A stretch of 64,000 nucleotides of DNA, from positions 1,054,807 through 1,118,806 of the forward strand of contig CAUYUJ010014771.1 of assembly GCA_963575745.1 (NCBI GenBank). Direction: 5' to 3'. The position numbers and the translations under genes were made by a program. The number at the start of each line of letters is the position of its first letter. Position 1 is the first letter of the stretch. This stretch comes from Prorocentrum cordatum. Taxonomy: Eukaryota; Sar; Dinophyceae; Prorocentrales; Prorocentraceae. Shown piece by piece: positions 28,150 through 39,222 of this stretch. The notes below the pieces were generated by a model. That model was not told the origin of the DNA. It made no database searches and worked only from the letters and a program-made list of their open reading frames with translations.

Positions 28150-29600
28150 CCACCGTGGCAAGCCAGCCAGGCAAGAGCAGCCCCCGGCCCGTCGCCTGGG
28201 CCCGCGCGCAGGGTAATCCGCGCGCGCGGCCAGTGCCGGATGCCGGGCGAACGTGGCGGCGGGCGCTTGCAGGCCGCGAATCCAGCAGTGCCCCCGGGGC
28301 TTCGGGGGGAGCCATACTGGGGCTGCCCATGCGGGCACGCGCGCAATTGGGCCTGCCGCGCGCGTTGCCAGCGCCGCGGCAAGTTCGCGCCGCGGCGGGT
28401 CGCCGATGCCGCACGGGCGGCAGCCAAGAAGCGACGGCCGCGCCACGCAGTGCCCGCGCCGGACGCGCCTGCATGGGCAACGGCGTCAGCGGCGCGCTGG
28501 TGGTGGCAGGCGCCAGGCCCAGTCTCCTACGCGGCCGCGGCGCAGCGCCTGCTGCCGCCCTCGGTGCCGGCGGCGCCGCGTGGCGATGCAGCGATGCCCC
28601 CCCCCTGCGGCGGCTGGCGCTTCGCAGGGCGCCCCTGCCGCCGAGCTGAGCCAGGCGCAGCGGGGGCTCCGCTTCCGGCGCGAGCGCCGCACGGCTGCGC
28701 AGCCTTACGCGGCGGAGGCGGACGCGGCGGAGTGCGACCGGCGGATCCGCGCATATTTGGGGCTGGCTGCCCAGGCATCCCGGCCTTGGGCGGCCCCGGC
28801 CCAGGCCGCGGCAGACGCGCAGAAGGCGGCGGCGGCCAGGCTCAAGGCGGCCGCCGACGACCTGGCGGAGGCGCGCCGGGCTGTCGTGCACTTCGAGGCC
28901 GAGGCGGCGAAAGCGCACGAGGCGCTGCGTCTGGCCGACGCGGCGCCGCTGGCGGCGCAGGCGGAGGTGGCTCCTGCACAAACACCGCCGCCGGCGGAGC
29001 TCACCGAGGCGGGCGTCGACGCGGCCTTCGCCGCCCTCGCCGCGGCCGCGTCAATTCTTCAGCGCCGCGGAGGTGGCTCTGGAGGCGACGGCGGCGGCGA
29101 GGCCGCGGTGCTCGTCGAGTAGCCGCGCGCGCTGGTCGCCTCTGCGGCGCGCAGGGCCGCTGCAGAGGCCCCTGCCGCAGGTGCGGCGGCGAACGCGGCG
29201 GGCCCCGCCGCCTCTGCGCGCGTCGTTAACTTGCCCCCGCCGTCACCAGGGCCGCACCTCCCGCAGCCCCGGGTGCCCCGCCGTTTTGCACGCGCCGTCG
29301 ACGATGCCGCGCGTCGGAGCCCGCTCGCTGCGGCAGAGGCTGCCGCAGCTCCTGGTGGCGCGTCGCCAGGCAGCGATGGCGGCGCCGCGAGGGGCCGCGC
29401 CGCGCCCGGCTCGCGGCGCGAGTTGGCAGCCGCCCACGGCGTGGCGGAGGCCCGGCGGCAGGTCACGCTCGGGCAATGTTTGGGCCGCCCGCGGGCTTGT
29501 TCCACGCCGCTGGGAAGCCCGGGCAGGCGGCGGCGCTCGCGGGGCTTCGAGCGGGGCGCGGCCGGCGCCTGAGCGCGGCCGCCGTTCCGCCCGGCGGCCC
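28150..29600 (+). pseudogene. LINE-B ORF1-like region: zinc finger and coiled coil
   Basis: Near nt 28311-28390 the frame reads YWGCPCGHARNWACRARCQ, a W-C-C-N-W-C-type zinc finger like those opening ORF1 of dinoflagellate LINEs. In another frame 28640-29000 encodes QKAAAARLKAAADDLAEARR and FEAEAAKAHEALRLADAA, a strong coiled-coil composition. Such ORF1 proteins usually bind element RNA and multimerise. GC is very high and the frames switch several times, so no single protein can be assembled. The downstream repeats of CGCCCGGCGG at 29570-29780 are low complexity. Confidence 0.5.
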
Positions 29601-30279
29601 CGCGGGGGCGGCTGTCGGAGCGGCGGCTTGGCAGGCGGCCCAGCGCCAGCGCTCCGCCCGGCGGCCTTATGGGGGCGGTTGCCAGAACAGTGGCGCGGCA
29701 TGCCCAGCGCCGGCGTTCCGCCCGGCGGCCCCGCGGGGCCCGGTCGCGAGGGGTTTCGCCCGGCAACCTCGCGCGAGGCGTGCCCCATGGCGGCGGCAGC
29801 TGGGAAGATGGAGCCCTGGGCCGCCATCCCGCCTGGAGCGCGGCCGGCGCCGCGCGCGCCGCCGGGCCCCTCGACGTCGGCGGCGCCCAGGAAGGTGATG
29901 GGGCCCGCGCCCGTCTTCCCACCCCGGGCGCGGCTGGCGGCGCCCGCGCCAGTTCGCGGGCAAGTGGGGCCCCGGCCCCCCCCTCGGCCCCGCGCGAGGC
30001 GCCTGCCCCGAGGATCTCGGCCTGCCCCGAGGACCTCGCGGCCCCGCCCCCGCCCTCCACGGGCGGCGGGGCGCCTTGCACGGGGGGGCGCTTTGGAAGG
30101 GGTGGCGGCGCCCCGCGCGGGGGGGGGGGCCGTTGCTGAAGCTGCGCGCGACGCGGCATGGCAGCTTGTGCGCGGGCCGCCGGCTGCGCGGTGGAGCGGG
30201 CGGTCGCGCCGCCGCGCCCGCGCGGGCGAGGCGCCCCGCCCTGGGCCTGAGCGACGACGTCAGACGAGGGATGCGCGCA

Positions 30280-31656
30280 TCATCGCGGTTAGTGTCACGA
30301 GCTGGCGGGGCAGCTGGCGCGGGCTCCTGGCGGCCGACGCCGACGCGCATGGCGCGCAGGAGGCCCGAGTGCCCGTTGATGAGAGTTGCGGCGCCGCCGT
30401 GGTCGACGGAGCCCGACGCCGCGGCCTCCGCATGCAGCTCGGGGCATCCAGCGATGGCGCGCGCCTGCTAGCCCCCGCGCATCCGGAGGAACTGCGCAGC
30501 CTCCGCGCGGTGGACATGGTCGGCTTCGCCCCGGAGCAGGCGCGCCGACTGCAGCACGCCGCCTTCCACCTCGGAGGCCGGCGAGCTCTGCGCGCCGCGC
30601 CGGCCCATGGCCATTCTGACGGCCCGGCCGCCACCGTAGACAATGAGGCGCTGCTCCTGGCAGAGGTTTCGTGGCTGCGGTCGCTGGGCGACGTGCCGGC
30701 GCTGCTGGCGGGGGACTTCAACCTCGTGCCGCGCGGGGCCAGCGTTGGGCCCCGCTTGGCCATGGCCGGCTGGCAGGTCGCATTTGGCCCAGGCTGGGCC
30801 CGCGTGCTTATCGAGCTCAGGCAGACCATCCAGAATCGATTATGTTCTCGACAATGCGACGGCGATGGGACACGTCGCGTCTGCAGGGCTGCGCTGGGAT
30901 CTTGGCCTCGCGACGCATGCGGCGTTCGAGGTGGAGCTGACCGTCGGGGCGCCTGATCGCGCAGCTATGCGGAGGCGACTCCTGGCGCTCGCCAGGCCCG
31001 CGATGGATGGATGGCCAGAGGCTCGGCAGAGCTTCACCAACGAAGTGCTGCAAGCGCGAGGGGCAGCGTTTCGCGCTGGCCTTCGCGACGGTCGCCTTGG
31101 CGCTGCCTGGGGCGCGCCGGAGGCTGCCATGCGCAAGTGGCTGAGCCGCGGAATGGGATGGTGGGGGCCGCTCGCGCGACAGCGCGCTTCGTTGGTAGTC
31201 TTGCAACGCAGTGTCAATGGTCGTCGCGACGCCGTCGCACCCCCCATTGCTCAGGTGCTTCGTGGCCTCCATGAACGGCCGCGAATTTTCCGAGAGCTAC
31301 CTGGAAGCGGCGCGCAGTTTCCGCGCTGGCACCTGCAGATCCGGGCGGAACCGCAGAGCCTGATGATCGCCGCCCACAAATTGAACAAGCAGGGATTCGG
31401 CGAGAGTTATTGGAGAGAGGCCGACGCCACCGACGCTGCGGAGCGCTGCATCTGGGCTTTGCGGGTACGCGACCACGTTCTGGTGACTGTGCAAAGGGGC
31501 CTCCGAACGACTCGTCGAGGCACAGCTGCCGTGGTTCAAGAAAACGCGGCGCTTGACGCTTGCGAAGATGCGAGCGCGATTGACCCTTTATTCTCGCAGT
31601 ACGAGAGTCAGGCAAGCTCCGGGGGATCGGGCCCGTGCCACAGGCCGTTCGCATGA
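30280..31656 (+). pseudogene. LINE-B APE-type endonuclease and following segment
   Basis: The frame up to about 30830 reads IIAVSVTSWRGSW (motif I, NVTSW-like), AQEARVPVDE (metal-binding Glu) and LLAGDFNLVP (the GDxN motif near 30711). After a frameshift near 30830 it continues SRIDYVLDNA and LATHAAFEVELTV, the C-terminal part of an APE endonuclease, which nicks target DNA. The last 200 codons (to 31656) include FPRWHLQIRAEPQSLMIAA and WREADATDAAERCIWALR and are not recognised. No RT palm motifs are visible downstream, so the element is truncated or interrupted. Confidence 0.6.
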
Positions 31657-32067
31657 GCTAGGACTGGCTTCCGCGCCTTCGGCGTCTTTTTCGCATCCGC
31701 GGAAACAGCGGAGAGATTTCGCATGCAGTGCGTGCGTGGCGAGCAGCAGATGGCCCCCGCATCGCTTTCGACGGTCAGTTTGTCGGACTTGAACAAGATC
31801 CACCTTCCCTGCGTCGCGCGGCGCCGGCGCGCTGTCCTTCGCGAGTTCTCGACGTATATTATCCGCCCTTTCTTGCGCCCGTCGATGCCATGATCTTGCG
31901 TGGTCTTTCGAAGATAATGTTACGCTGCGCACCGGGACTTCATCGAACGATGCCGCATCATGTTCGACTTTGTTCAGGCGATCATCGACGCTGAAAAAAA
32001 TGCGCATAAACATTTCGATGCTCAAGATCTCGTCCGCCTTCTCATGCCACGCCTGGCGGTTCGTCGA
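31657..32067. other. No gene assigned
   Basis: Short frames on both strands (for example 31960-32142 plus, with FVQAIIDAEKNAHKHFDAQDL; 32025-31588 minus) look protein-like in composition but match nothing I recognise. They may be further pieces of LINE-B or of the minus-strand Cys-rich gene. Confidence 0.3.
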
Positions 32068-32754
32068 TCATTCCTCATCGCCCCAGGGTGGCCACTCGGG
32101 GCACTCGTTTTTGCTCGGTGGAGGGAATCGAACCGCCGCTAACTCGCACTGGCGCGTCTCGCACGCGCAGCTCGCGCAGAGGGGCCGCCAGGGGCAGTCA
32201 TCGCGCATGCCTTTTGTTTTAATCCCTGCGAGGCTACACCGCTGCACCTCCGGAGTGACATTCTGGGGAAACTCGCCGCTGGCTATGCGATGCGCATCAT
32301 GACGGTGCTCCGCGTGCGTCGCGGCGCCCAGATGGTTGGCTTCTCGCAGATGCTCTTCCAGAGTGTCGCGCGTTTTAAAGGACAGGCAACAACGTGATGG
32401 ATTCGAATAATCTGCCCGAGCTGCATGCCGCGGCAATGGGTTCGAGGAGATGAGGAGAGCGGGCTCCGAGCAATCCCGCAACTGCCGCGTGGACGTCTGG
32501 CGCAGACATTCCGCGCTCTCCTCTCGCACCAGCTCGCAGTGGTCTTCGGGCGCCTGCTGGCCGAAACATAGCTTGCGACGTCGAGCGTGCTGCGCTTCAT
32601 TCCGCGCAGGCGTCTGCGAGCAACGCGCGCGCATTGTCCCTGCCTGGACCCAGCGCGGATGGCAAAGGACAGCGCCGCTCTCCACGCACGTGAAGCAGCG
32701 GGAACGCGCGCGCGCGCCTGTCGGGATCAGCCATTCGCAGAGCACGCGATACAA
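32068..32754 (-). pseudogene. Cys-rich zinc-binding protein, downstream fragment
   Basis: This 228-codon minus-strand frame has CFTCVE near its start and a C2H2-like CCLSFKTRDTLEEHLREANH (hydrophobic core F..L and two His) in the middle. CPWRPLCASCACETRQC lies near its end. It overlaps the next fragment upstream by 28 nt in another frame. Zinc binding follows from the Cys/His spacing; function is unknown. Confidence 0.45.
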
Positions 32755-33176
32755 TGCACTGCATGAGACTCTGAACTAGGAACCTCAGCCGGCTGGCAAT
32801 GCTGACAGGTATTCGCCGCAGCTGGCATATGTGCCTTGGACAAAGTCATGGCAGTCTCGTCGACGGAGTAACACTGGCTACACCATGCGGCGGGTTTCGG
32901 ACATAGTCTGCACGTCGGCGTTGCAGTATAAACCTGCGCAATGGCATTGCAGTTCGAGCAGAAGTATCGAGCGCGGCACTGCCAGCAAGAACGATACTGC
33001 GAGACTGCGTGCCGGCCGAAGCGCTTTTTCCAGAATGTGCGGGTTTTCCCGCGCCCTGTCCAGCAACGTTTGCAGTGGACCCCGTTGCGGGGCGCCGTCA
33101 GCAGCCCGCACTTCGGACAGAGCGGAAATCTCTTGCGAAACTCAGGTTCCGCGCGAGAATGCGAGCGGCTCGACAA
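32727..33176 (-). pseudogene. Multi-CxxC zinc-binding protein, central fragment
   Basis: The minus-strand frame contains eight CxxC pairs in order: CPKC, CKRC, CWQC, CSNC, CRLC, CSQC, CQHC and CIAC, spaced about 13-22 residues. This looks like a run of zinc ribbons or RING/treble-clef-like knuckles. In the same frame upstream of the listed start it reads ECDHFGATCPLSSRS, so the fragment extends to about 33213. The family is not recognised; such proteins bind nucleic acid or protein. Flanking fragments in other frames suggest a broken gene or a multi-exon gene. Confidence 0.55.
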
Positions 33177-33219
33177 CGGGCACGTTGCCCCAAAATGATC
33201 ACACTCTCCCCGGGAACTG

Positions 33220-33522
33220 AAACACCCCGCGCGAAGTCCTGAGACTCGCTGTTATTATGTGGCGTGTTGTTGGCACCATTGCCAAGTTACCATTGGCTGC
33301 GCCGCGCGCTGTCCTGCTTGCCGAGCAGGCGGGGCATTGCGGGGCGTCGAGGTTCACATTCGCTCTGCCGCATCTCTTTTCATGACATGTGCGGGTTTTC
33401 CTGCGCGGCTTGCAGAGGTAGCCAGTGAGCTCGCGGACGCTAACGTGAACTGCGCAAGCCTGCTGTTTCGTTTTGCGTGCCGCCAGTTTCGCTGCAGCTT
33501 TCCTAGGAAATGCTTCCTTCTA
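33220..33522 (-). pseudogene. Multi-CxxC protein, upstream fragment
   Basis: A minus-strand frame running from a TAG near 33522 reads KEAFPRKAAAKLAARKTKQQ, YLCKPRRKTRTCHEKRCG and APQCPACSASRTARGAANG, then stops near 33216. The cysteine spacing continues that of the neighbouring fragment. Confidence 0.4.
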
Positions 33523-34029
33523 GAACGCCTTGCAATACGGCTGAAATCCTGACTGCGCGGGGGCCCTCTGCCTGTGCTACTTCGGGTGCCCCTGGCGCCG
33601 ACCAGCGACTGGTTCCCTCGCCGGAGTCGTCGTCGTCGACGTCGCCGAGATTCCACGCGGCTGGCCGGAATCGGTGCAGACATCACAGAAACATAATTTC
33701 GTGAACCCCGAAAATGCTAACGCTGCCCAGTGCGCCGCGTGAGAAACGATTCGCTCGCGCATCTGTCAGAAATTGCAATGGTAGAGAGCGTTGAAATCAA
33801 GGGCGTTAAAAACGCACCTAACCTGGTTCACCATGCGCCGTGCGCTGGACTTCCTGTGGGCTGACAGGGTAAACAGTGCATGTCGCGCGTGTCGCGCGGC
33901 GTCCTGGCGGCCTTGTGGCCTTTGGGAGCTCCCAGGAGGTTTACGGACCTCATCCTTGCAACCCAGGGTAGGGGCGCTTTTTCTTTTTGCACACTTCAAT
34001 GAAAGGCAATCCAGGATGCCAGCCGGGAT
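33523..34029. other. No gene recognised
   Basis: Frames here lack motifs. A short minus-strand stretch CFCDVC near 33700 may be a further relic of the Cys-rich gene. Confidence 0.35.
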
Positions 34030-34880
34030 ATAATAAATGATTGAGTGTAGCGGAGAGTCCGCGAGGGCGCTCTCAGGAATCGGATCAAACAAAGAGAGCC
34101 CCTTGGAGCTCGCATGCCTGGCGAACGCAAGCGCGAGTCGAAACGGCCGGGAGAAAACAATGGGCGAATAGGAGAACGCCGGCGCGACGCCACCTCGACG
34201 TGACTTACCACGCGCAAACAGTGACAACGAACAGCCGGACACACGCGAACGACATCGACGCAGAACGCAACCCCGCGACGCCGCCGCGCAAGCTTGCACA
34301 GTTCCTTCGGATCACCACAAAAATGACGCACGCAAGCGCGCAAGTCCGAGCAATCTGATAAGTGCGAGCCACAGCGACGAGCGGTGCAATTGTTATCATC
34401 GCCTCCACACAGCGCCATGATGTCGAGAACGCACATGAATTCATAGTATCAAGAGTCTGTGAGGCGCTCAAGATCCTAATGGTTCGTCGTCGTCGTGATC
34501 GTCGCCGTCGTGGGGAAGGGGGGCAAGCATCGAAACTAGTGGATATTGCCAGTAATACCCCCCCCCGCCTTTTGAAGCTTTACTGCGAGGATGGGGGGCT
34601 GCTATTTTAACGATCGGGAGCCCGACCGTGTTTGCGGTAATGTCTGTTCTGCCAGCGGATGCCCCGGCACGGGAGGCGGCAAATGTATATGTTGAGCGAT
34701 TTTCGGAGCGCGTATAAGCTCATAGTATTATCAGAGAGTCCGTTAAAGCGCTTTCGCAACATTCGCGGAGGTCGTTGTTCTCGTGGTCGCCGCCGTCGTC
34801 GTCGGATGATGGGGCAAGCGTCGAAACTGCTGGATATTGCCCGGAACTCCCCCCCGCGCATTTTGAGGCTTTACTGTTTC
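34030..34880. repeat. Three-copy dispersed tandem segment (about 300-400 bp spacing)
   Basis: GAGAGTCCGCGAGGGCGCT at 34058 recurs as AGAGTCTGTGAGGCGCT near 34450 and AGAGAGTCCGTTAAAGCGCT near 34735. The latter two are followed about 60 bp later by CGTCGTCG, GGGGCAAGC.TCGAAACT, TGGATATTGCC and CCCCCCCGC (34500-34580; 34795-34860). A related CGTCGTCGG...GGGGGCAAGCAT piece occurs at 38085-38122. Confidence 0.65.
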
Positions 34881-35353
34881 TTTGGACCTCTCGTGAAACT
34901 CTCCCCCGCCAGACTTTGTCCGACACTCGTCGCCGTCGTCGGCGGGCTGCTGGCCGGGCGTAGAAGTTGTCGGATGTCGGGGTTGCGAGGAGTGGTAGAG
35001 TAGTGGTAGCAGTGGTAGTAGTATCTATAGTGATGTGGGTCATCATAACCATCATCATAGCCGTCGTCGTCTTTGCACCAAAAAAACATCGCTACCAACC
35101 TGGGCATCACAAGCATAATCGTCATCATCGTCACCATCATGGTCAAGTCGGTCATCCTTTGCGGTTGCGGATTCTACTGCCCTACGGAACGAAGGACGTC
35201 GAGCAAAATGGGGTTGGCACGGTGGCGTCCGTTACCGTTGGCCGCTGGATATCAAACGAAAATGTCAATGCCCCCCCGCTCTTTCCACCTTCTTACCATT
35301 TTTTCCAAATCTACGTAGCGCTATTTAACCAAAGCGATCCTACGTTTTTTTCG
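34881..35353. other. No gene recognised
   Basis: Sequence of balanced GC, with a CATCATCA-type patch at 35040-35145. No coding motifs. Confidence 0.4.
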
Positions 35354-38215
35354 CACAGAGGCAGGACACAGTTTCTAACAGACGAACCTTGTTCAAATTT
35401 CGCCCTCGTCCTCCAACGTCCTCCTACCACAAGCAGCAACACCGGCAGCCGCAGCAACACGAACAACACCAGCACCAGCAGCAATCCCGGCGGCACCAGA
35501 AACACCACCAACAGAAGCAGCACCCCACCTCACCCCAGACACCTCGTCGTTTCCCTCACGCCTCAAACTTGTTTTTTATTTCTGCCGTTGTCCTCCCGTC
35601 CTGCCTCCTTCTACCACGAAGCGGCAACCCTAGCAACACCAGCCGCAACCGCAGCCGCACCAACAACACCAGCACCAGCAGAAGAACCAGCGGCATCGGA
35701 AGCAGCACCCCACGACGCACCCCTGGCATCTCGTCATCCCTTTCACCCATCCAAATATGTTTTCATTATGCCCTCGTCCTCCTGCCTCCTCCTGCGACAC
35801 GCACCAACGCCAGCAGTACCAACACCGGCCGCAGCAGCACCAACAGCACCAGCACCAGCAGCAACAGCAGCACCAGAAGCAGTACCCACACAGGCAACAC
35901 CCCACGACACACCCCTGGCACCTCCTCATCCCCGTCACACTTCCAACTGACTTTTCGATTATGCCTTCGTCATCCTGCCCCCTTCTACCACAAGCAGCAA
36001 CACCAGGAGCACCGGCACCAGCCGCAGCAGCACCAACATTACCACCACCACCAGTACCAGAACCAGCACCAACGCGTGCAGCACCCCACGACAAACCTTG
36101 GAACATCGTGCTCCTCTGCACCTCCAACTGTGTTGTAATTATGCCCTCGTCCTCCTGCATCCTCCTACCACAAGCAGCAACACCAGCAACACCGGCACCA
36201 GCCGCAGCAGCACGAAACACACCAGTATCATGAACAGCACCAGCGGCGCCAGAAGGCGCACTAACACAAACAGCACACCATGACAAACCCCTGGCACCTC
36301 GTCATACGCTGAACCGCTCCAACGGGTTTTAATATACACCCTCGTCCTCCTGCCTCATCCTACCACAAACAGCAGAACCAGCAGCACCGGCACCAATACC
36401 AGCACCAGCAGCAACATTGGCGGCACCAGAAGCAACACCAGCACAAGCAGCACCCCACGATACACCCCTGGCACCTCCTCATCCCCCTCATTCCCGATGT
36501 GTTTTTCAATTATGCCCTCGCCCTCCTGCCTCCACCCACCACAAGCAGCAACACCAGCAGCAACGGCACCAGCCGCAGCATCACTAACAGAACCAGCACC
36601 AGGAGCAGCACCAGCGGCACCAGAAGCAGCACCAACGCAAGAAGCACCTTACGCCACACGCCTGCCACATCGTCATCCATTTCACCCCTCCAGCTGATTT
36701 TCAATTATGCCCTCGTCCTCCTGCCTCCTCCTACCACAAGCAGCAACACCAGGAGCACCGGCACCAGCCGCAGCAGCAGCAACGACACCACCACCACCAC
36801 CAGAATCAGCATCAACGCGTGCAGCACCCCACGACAAACCCTGGAACATCGTGCTCCTCTGCACCTACAACTGTTTTTTAAGTATGCCCTCGTCTTCCTG
36901 CCTCCTCCTACACCCAGCAGCAACCTCAGCAACACCGGCACCAGCCGTCGCAGCACCAACATCGGCGGCACCAACAGCATCACCAACACGAGCAGCACCC
37001 GCGATACACCCCTGGCGCCTCGTCATCCCCTTCACCCCTCCATTTGGTTTTCAAGTATGCCCTCGTCCCCCTGCCACCTCCAAACACAAGCAGCACACGA
37101 ACAGCACCGGCACCAGCAGCAGCAGCAGCACCAACAATACCAGCACCAGCAACAGCACCAGCGTCATCAGAAACACAATCAACATAAGCAGCACCCCACA
37201 GCACACCCCTGGCACTCGCCATCTCCTTCACGCACAAGCAGTAATTTCAATGATGCCCTCGTCCCCCTGCCTCCTCCTACCACAGAGCAGGAACACCAGC
37301 AGCACCGGCACCAGCCGCAGCAGCACCAACAACACCATCACCAGTAGCAGCATTGGCGCCACCAGAAGCAGCACCCAACGACAAACCCCTGGCACCTCTT
37401 CATCCCCTTCACACATCCCACTATTTTAAAGTATGCCCTCGTCCTCCTGCATCTCCTGCCTCCTCCTACCACAAACAACGAAGGCAGCAGTACTGGCACC
37501 AGCCGCAGCAGCAGCAGCACCTGCAGCATCAGAGCAACAGAAACAAAAGACGCACCCCACACCACACCCTTGGCACCTCGTCATCTCCCACCCCTTGAAC
37601 CGTCTTTCTCAAGTATGACCTCGTCTTCCTGCTTCCTCCTACCACAAAGCAGCAACAGCAGCAACACTGGCACCAGCCGGAGCCGCAGCAAGAATACCAG
37701 CACCAGAAGCATCAGCGGCACCAGAAGCAGCACCCCACAACACACCCATGGCACGTCTTCATCCCCTTTCACCCCTCGAAACTTTTTGAATTATGCCTTC
37801 ATCCTCCTGCCTCCACCTGCCACTAAGCAGCACCCGGTAGTACATGCACCAGCCGCAGAAGCACCAGGAACACAAGCACCAGCAGCGGCACCAGCGGCAC
37901 CAAAAGCAGCGCCAACGCAAGCAGCACCCCACGACACACGCCTGGCACCTCTTCATGCCCTTCACCCCTCCAATTGTATTTCTTAATTATGCCCTCGTCC
38001 TCCTGCTTTATCTTACCACAAACAGCAAAACTAACAGAACCGGCACCACCCTCAGCAGAAGCACCAACAACAGCACGTCGTGGTCGTCGTCGCCGTCGTC
38101 GGGAGGCCCGGGGGCAAGCATATTTCAGGACAGAAATCCCGCAGCAAGGGCACCCACATTCGATTTACCCCACAGAGGCAGGACATACTTTCAAACAGAC
38201 GAGCTTTTTGAAATT
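35354..38215 (+). repeat. 185-bp satellite array, 15 copies, bounded by direct repeats
   Basis: The marker TGCCCTCGTCCTCCTGCC-like sequence recurs at about 35401, 35589, 35770, 35963, 36141, 36342, 36514, 36709, 36886, 37059, 37255, 37436, 37618, 37796 and 37992. The mean spacing is 185 bp (range 172-201). Units consist of a conserved half (CCCTGGCACCTCGTCATCCC, TTCACCCCTCC, TTATGCCCTCGTCC) and a CAGCAACACCAGC-type trinucleotide half that varies in length. A 45-bp segment, CACAGAGGCAGGACA.ACTTTC and AACAGACGA.C, flanks the array at 35354-35398 and 38170-38215. Ser/Thr- or Gln/His-rich frames through the array are not credible genes. Confidence 0.9.
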
Positions 38216-38514
38216 GACCGCATTACGTTTGATAACAAAAACCCGGCATCTCGCTCTTCACGCGCTCCTTCTCCTTCTTATTGATCGCACTGCCTCGCTT
38301 TCATAGAGGCGTTGCCACGATCTTCACGCAGGCGCGCGGGCCTGGTTTTCGACAAAAACGGTTCTTTGTTCTCGGGTGGCTCGGTGTGGGTTACAACGTA
38401 GCCCTCCTTACCTCTAAGTGGTCCCGAGAGAATCGCCTGCCGCTATTCATCCTGAAGGCTCGCTACATGAGCGAGGTGACTGAGCAGAGCGACCAAACCA
38501 TCGAGCAGTGAGAG

Positions 38515-39222
38515 ATGAAGCAACTAGCTGAGTTTCGATTGTGCCGCCATCACCGCGCGAGTTGGCCAGCATCTAATGAGCGCAACCACCATCAGCAGTC
38601 CTCGGCACCTGCGAGTCCCTGCATTGTGCACGTTGCGGGCCCTTCAGCTGGAGGCCGGCTTCGCGGTCGAATTCGTTACCCTTTTCGGTCCTGTCGACAG
38701 AGACCCCTGCGGGCGGGACTAAATGTCCGCCTTGGCACCCTCAACGTCCAGCACTGGACCTGGAGCCGGCTTGACACTCACAATGTGGACAAAGTCGTGG
38801 GTCTGGTCAACTTCGCTCGTCGGGAGCGGCTGGACATCCTTGGCCTGACAGATGTGGGCAGCACCACGTCTGCCATTGAGGTACTGGAGAGCACGGCGAG
38901 AGGCGCGAAGCGTGTGTGGGAGGAGGTGGGCAACACCATCGTGGCCCTCGAGGAGTACATCCTCGTGTTCGGCACCCGGGTAGCCTTCATGCTGTCGCCG
39001 GCTGCAGCCCAGATCTGGCGGGAAGGCGGAGCCCGTGTGTCCCGCGGGCACGGCGACCGGCTACTCCATCTCCAACGGGGCCTTGCCGGCCAGAACTTCG
39101 ACTTTGTCGTGGGTTACGCCCCCACTGGCCACGGGCGCTCGCGCGCCGAGTTCTTCGAGCAGGCCGACTCCCTCCGGACGCAGTTGCGGGCCCGCGCGGT
39201 GCACATCTGGATGGGGGACTGA
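38515..39222 (+). pseudogene. LINE-C endonuclease, N-terminal two thirds
   Basis: The frame contains LNVRLGTLNVQHW (motif I, Asn), DILGLTDVGST (motif II, where the usual Glu is Asp), RVAFMLSPAAAQIW, FDFVVGYAPT, and IWMGD immediately before a TGA at 39220-39222. The next codons read NSHVGKG, so the stop replaces the variable residue of the GDxN catalytic motif, most simply a Trp codon TGG changed to TGA. The upstream 70 residues are basic. The enzyme would nick target DNA to prime reverse transcription. Confidence 0.75.

Noticed and set aside
28253-29122. Host gene encoding a coiled-coil protein
   Set aside because: The coiled coil sits between a LINE-type zinc finger and an APE endonuclease, so an element ORF1 is more likely.
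29073-30956. Single 627-residue protein
   Set aside because: Only its last 220 residues (endonuclease) are protein-like; the rest is translation of CGCCCGGCGG-type GC-rich sequence in the wrong frame for the coiled-coil region.
32080-32180. Minus-strand GGTTCGATTCC (box B-like)
   Set aside because: It lies in the frame of the Cys-rich protein, the T stem has a mismatch and no matching acceptor stem is visible.
35389-37429. Several 158-327-residue Ser/Thr, Gln/His or Pro/Ala-rich frames
   Set aside because: They are translations of the 185-bp satellite, whose spacing is not a constant multiple of three, so frames drift between units.
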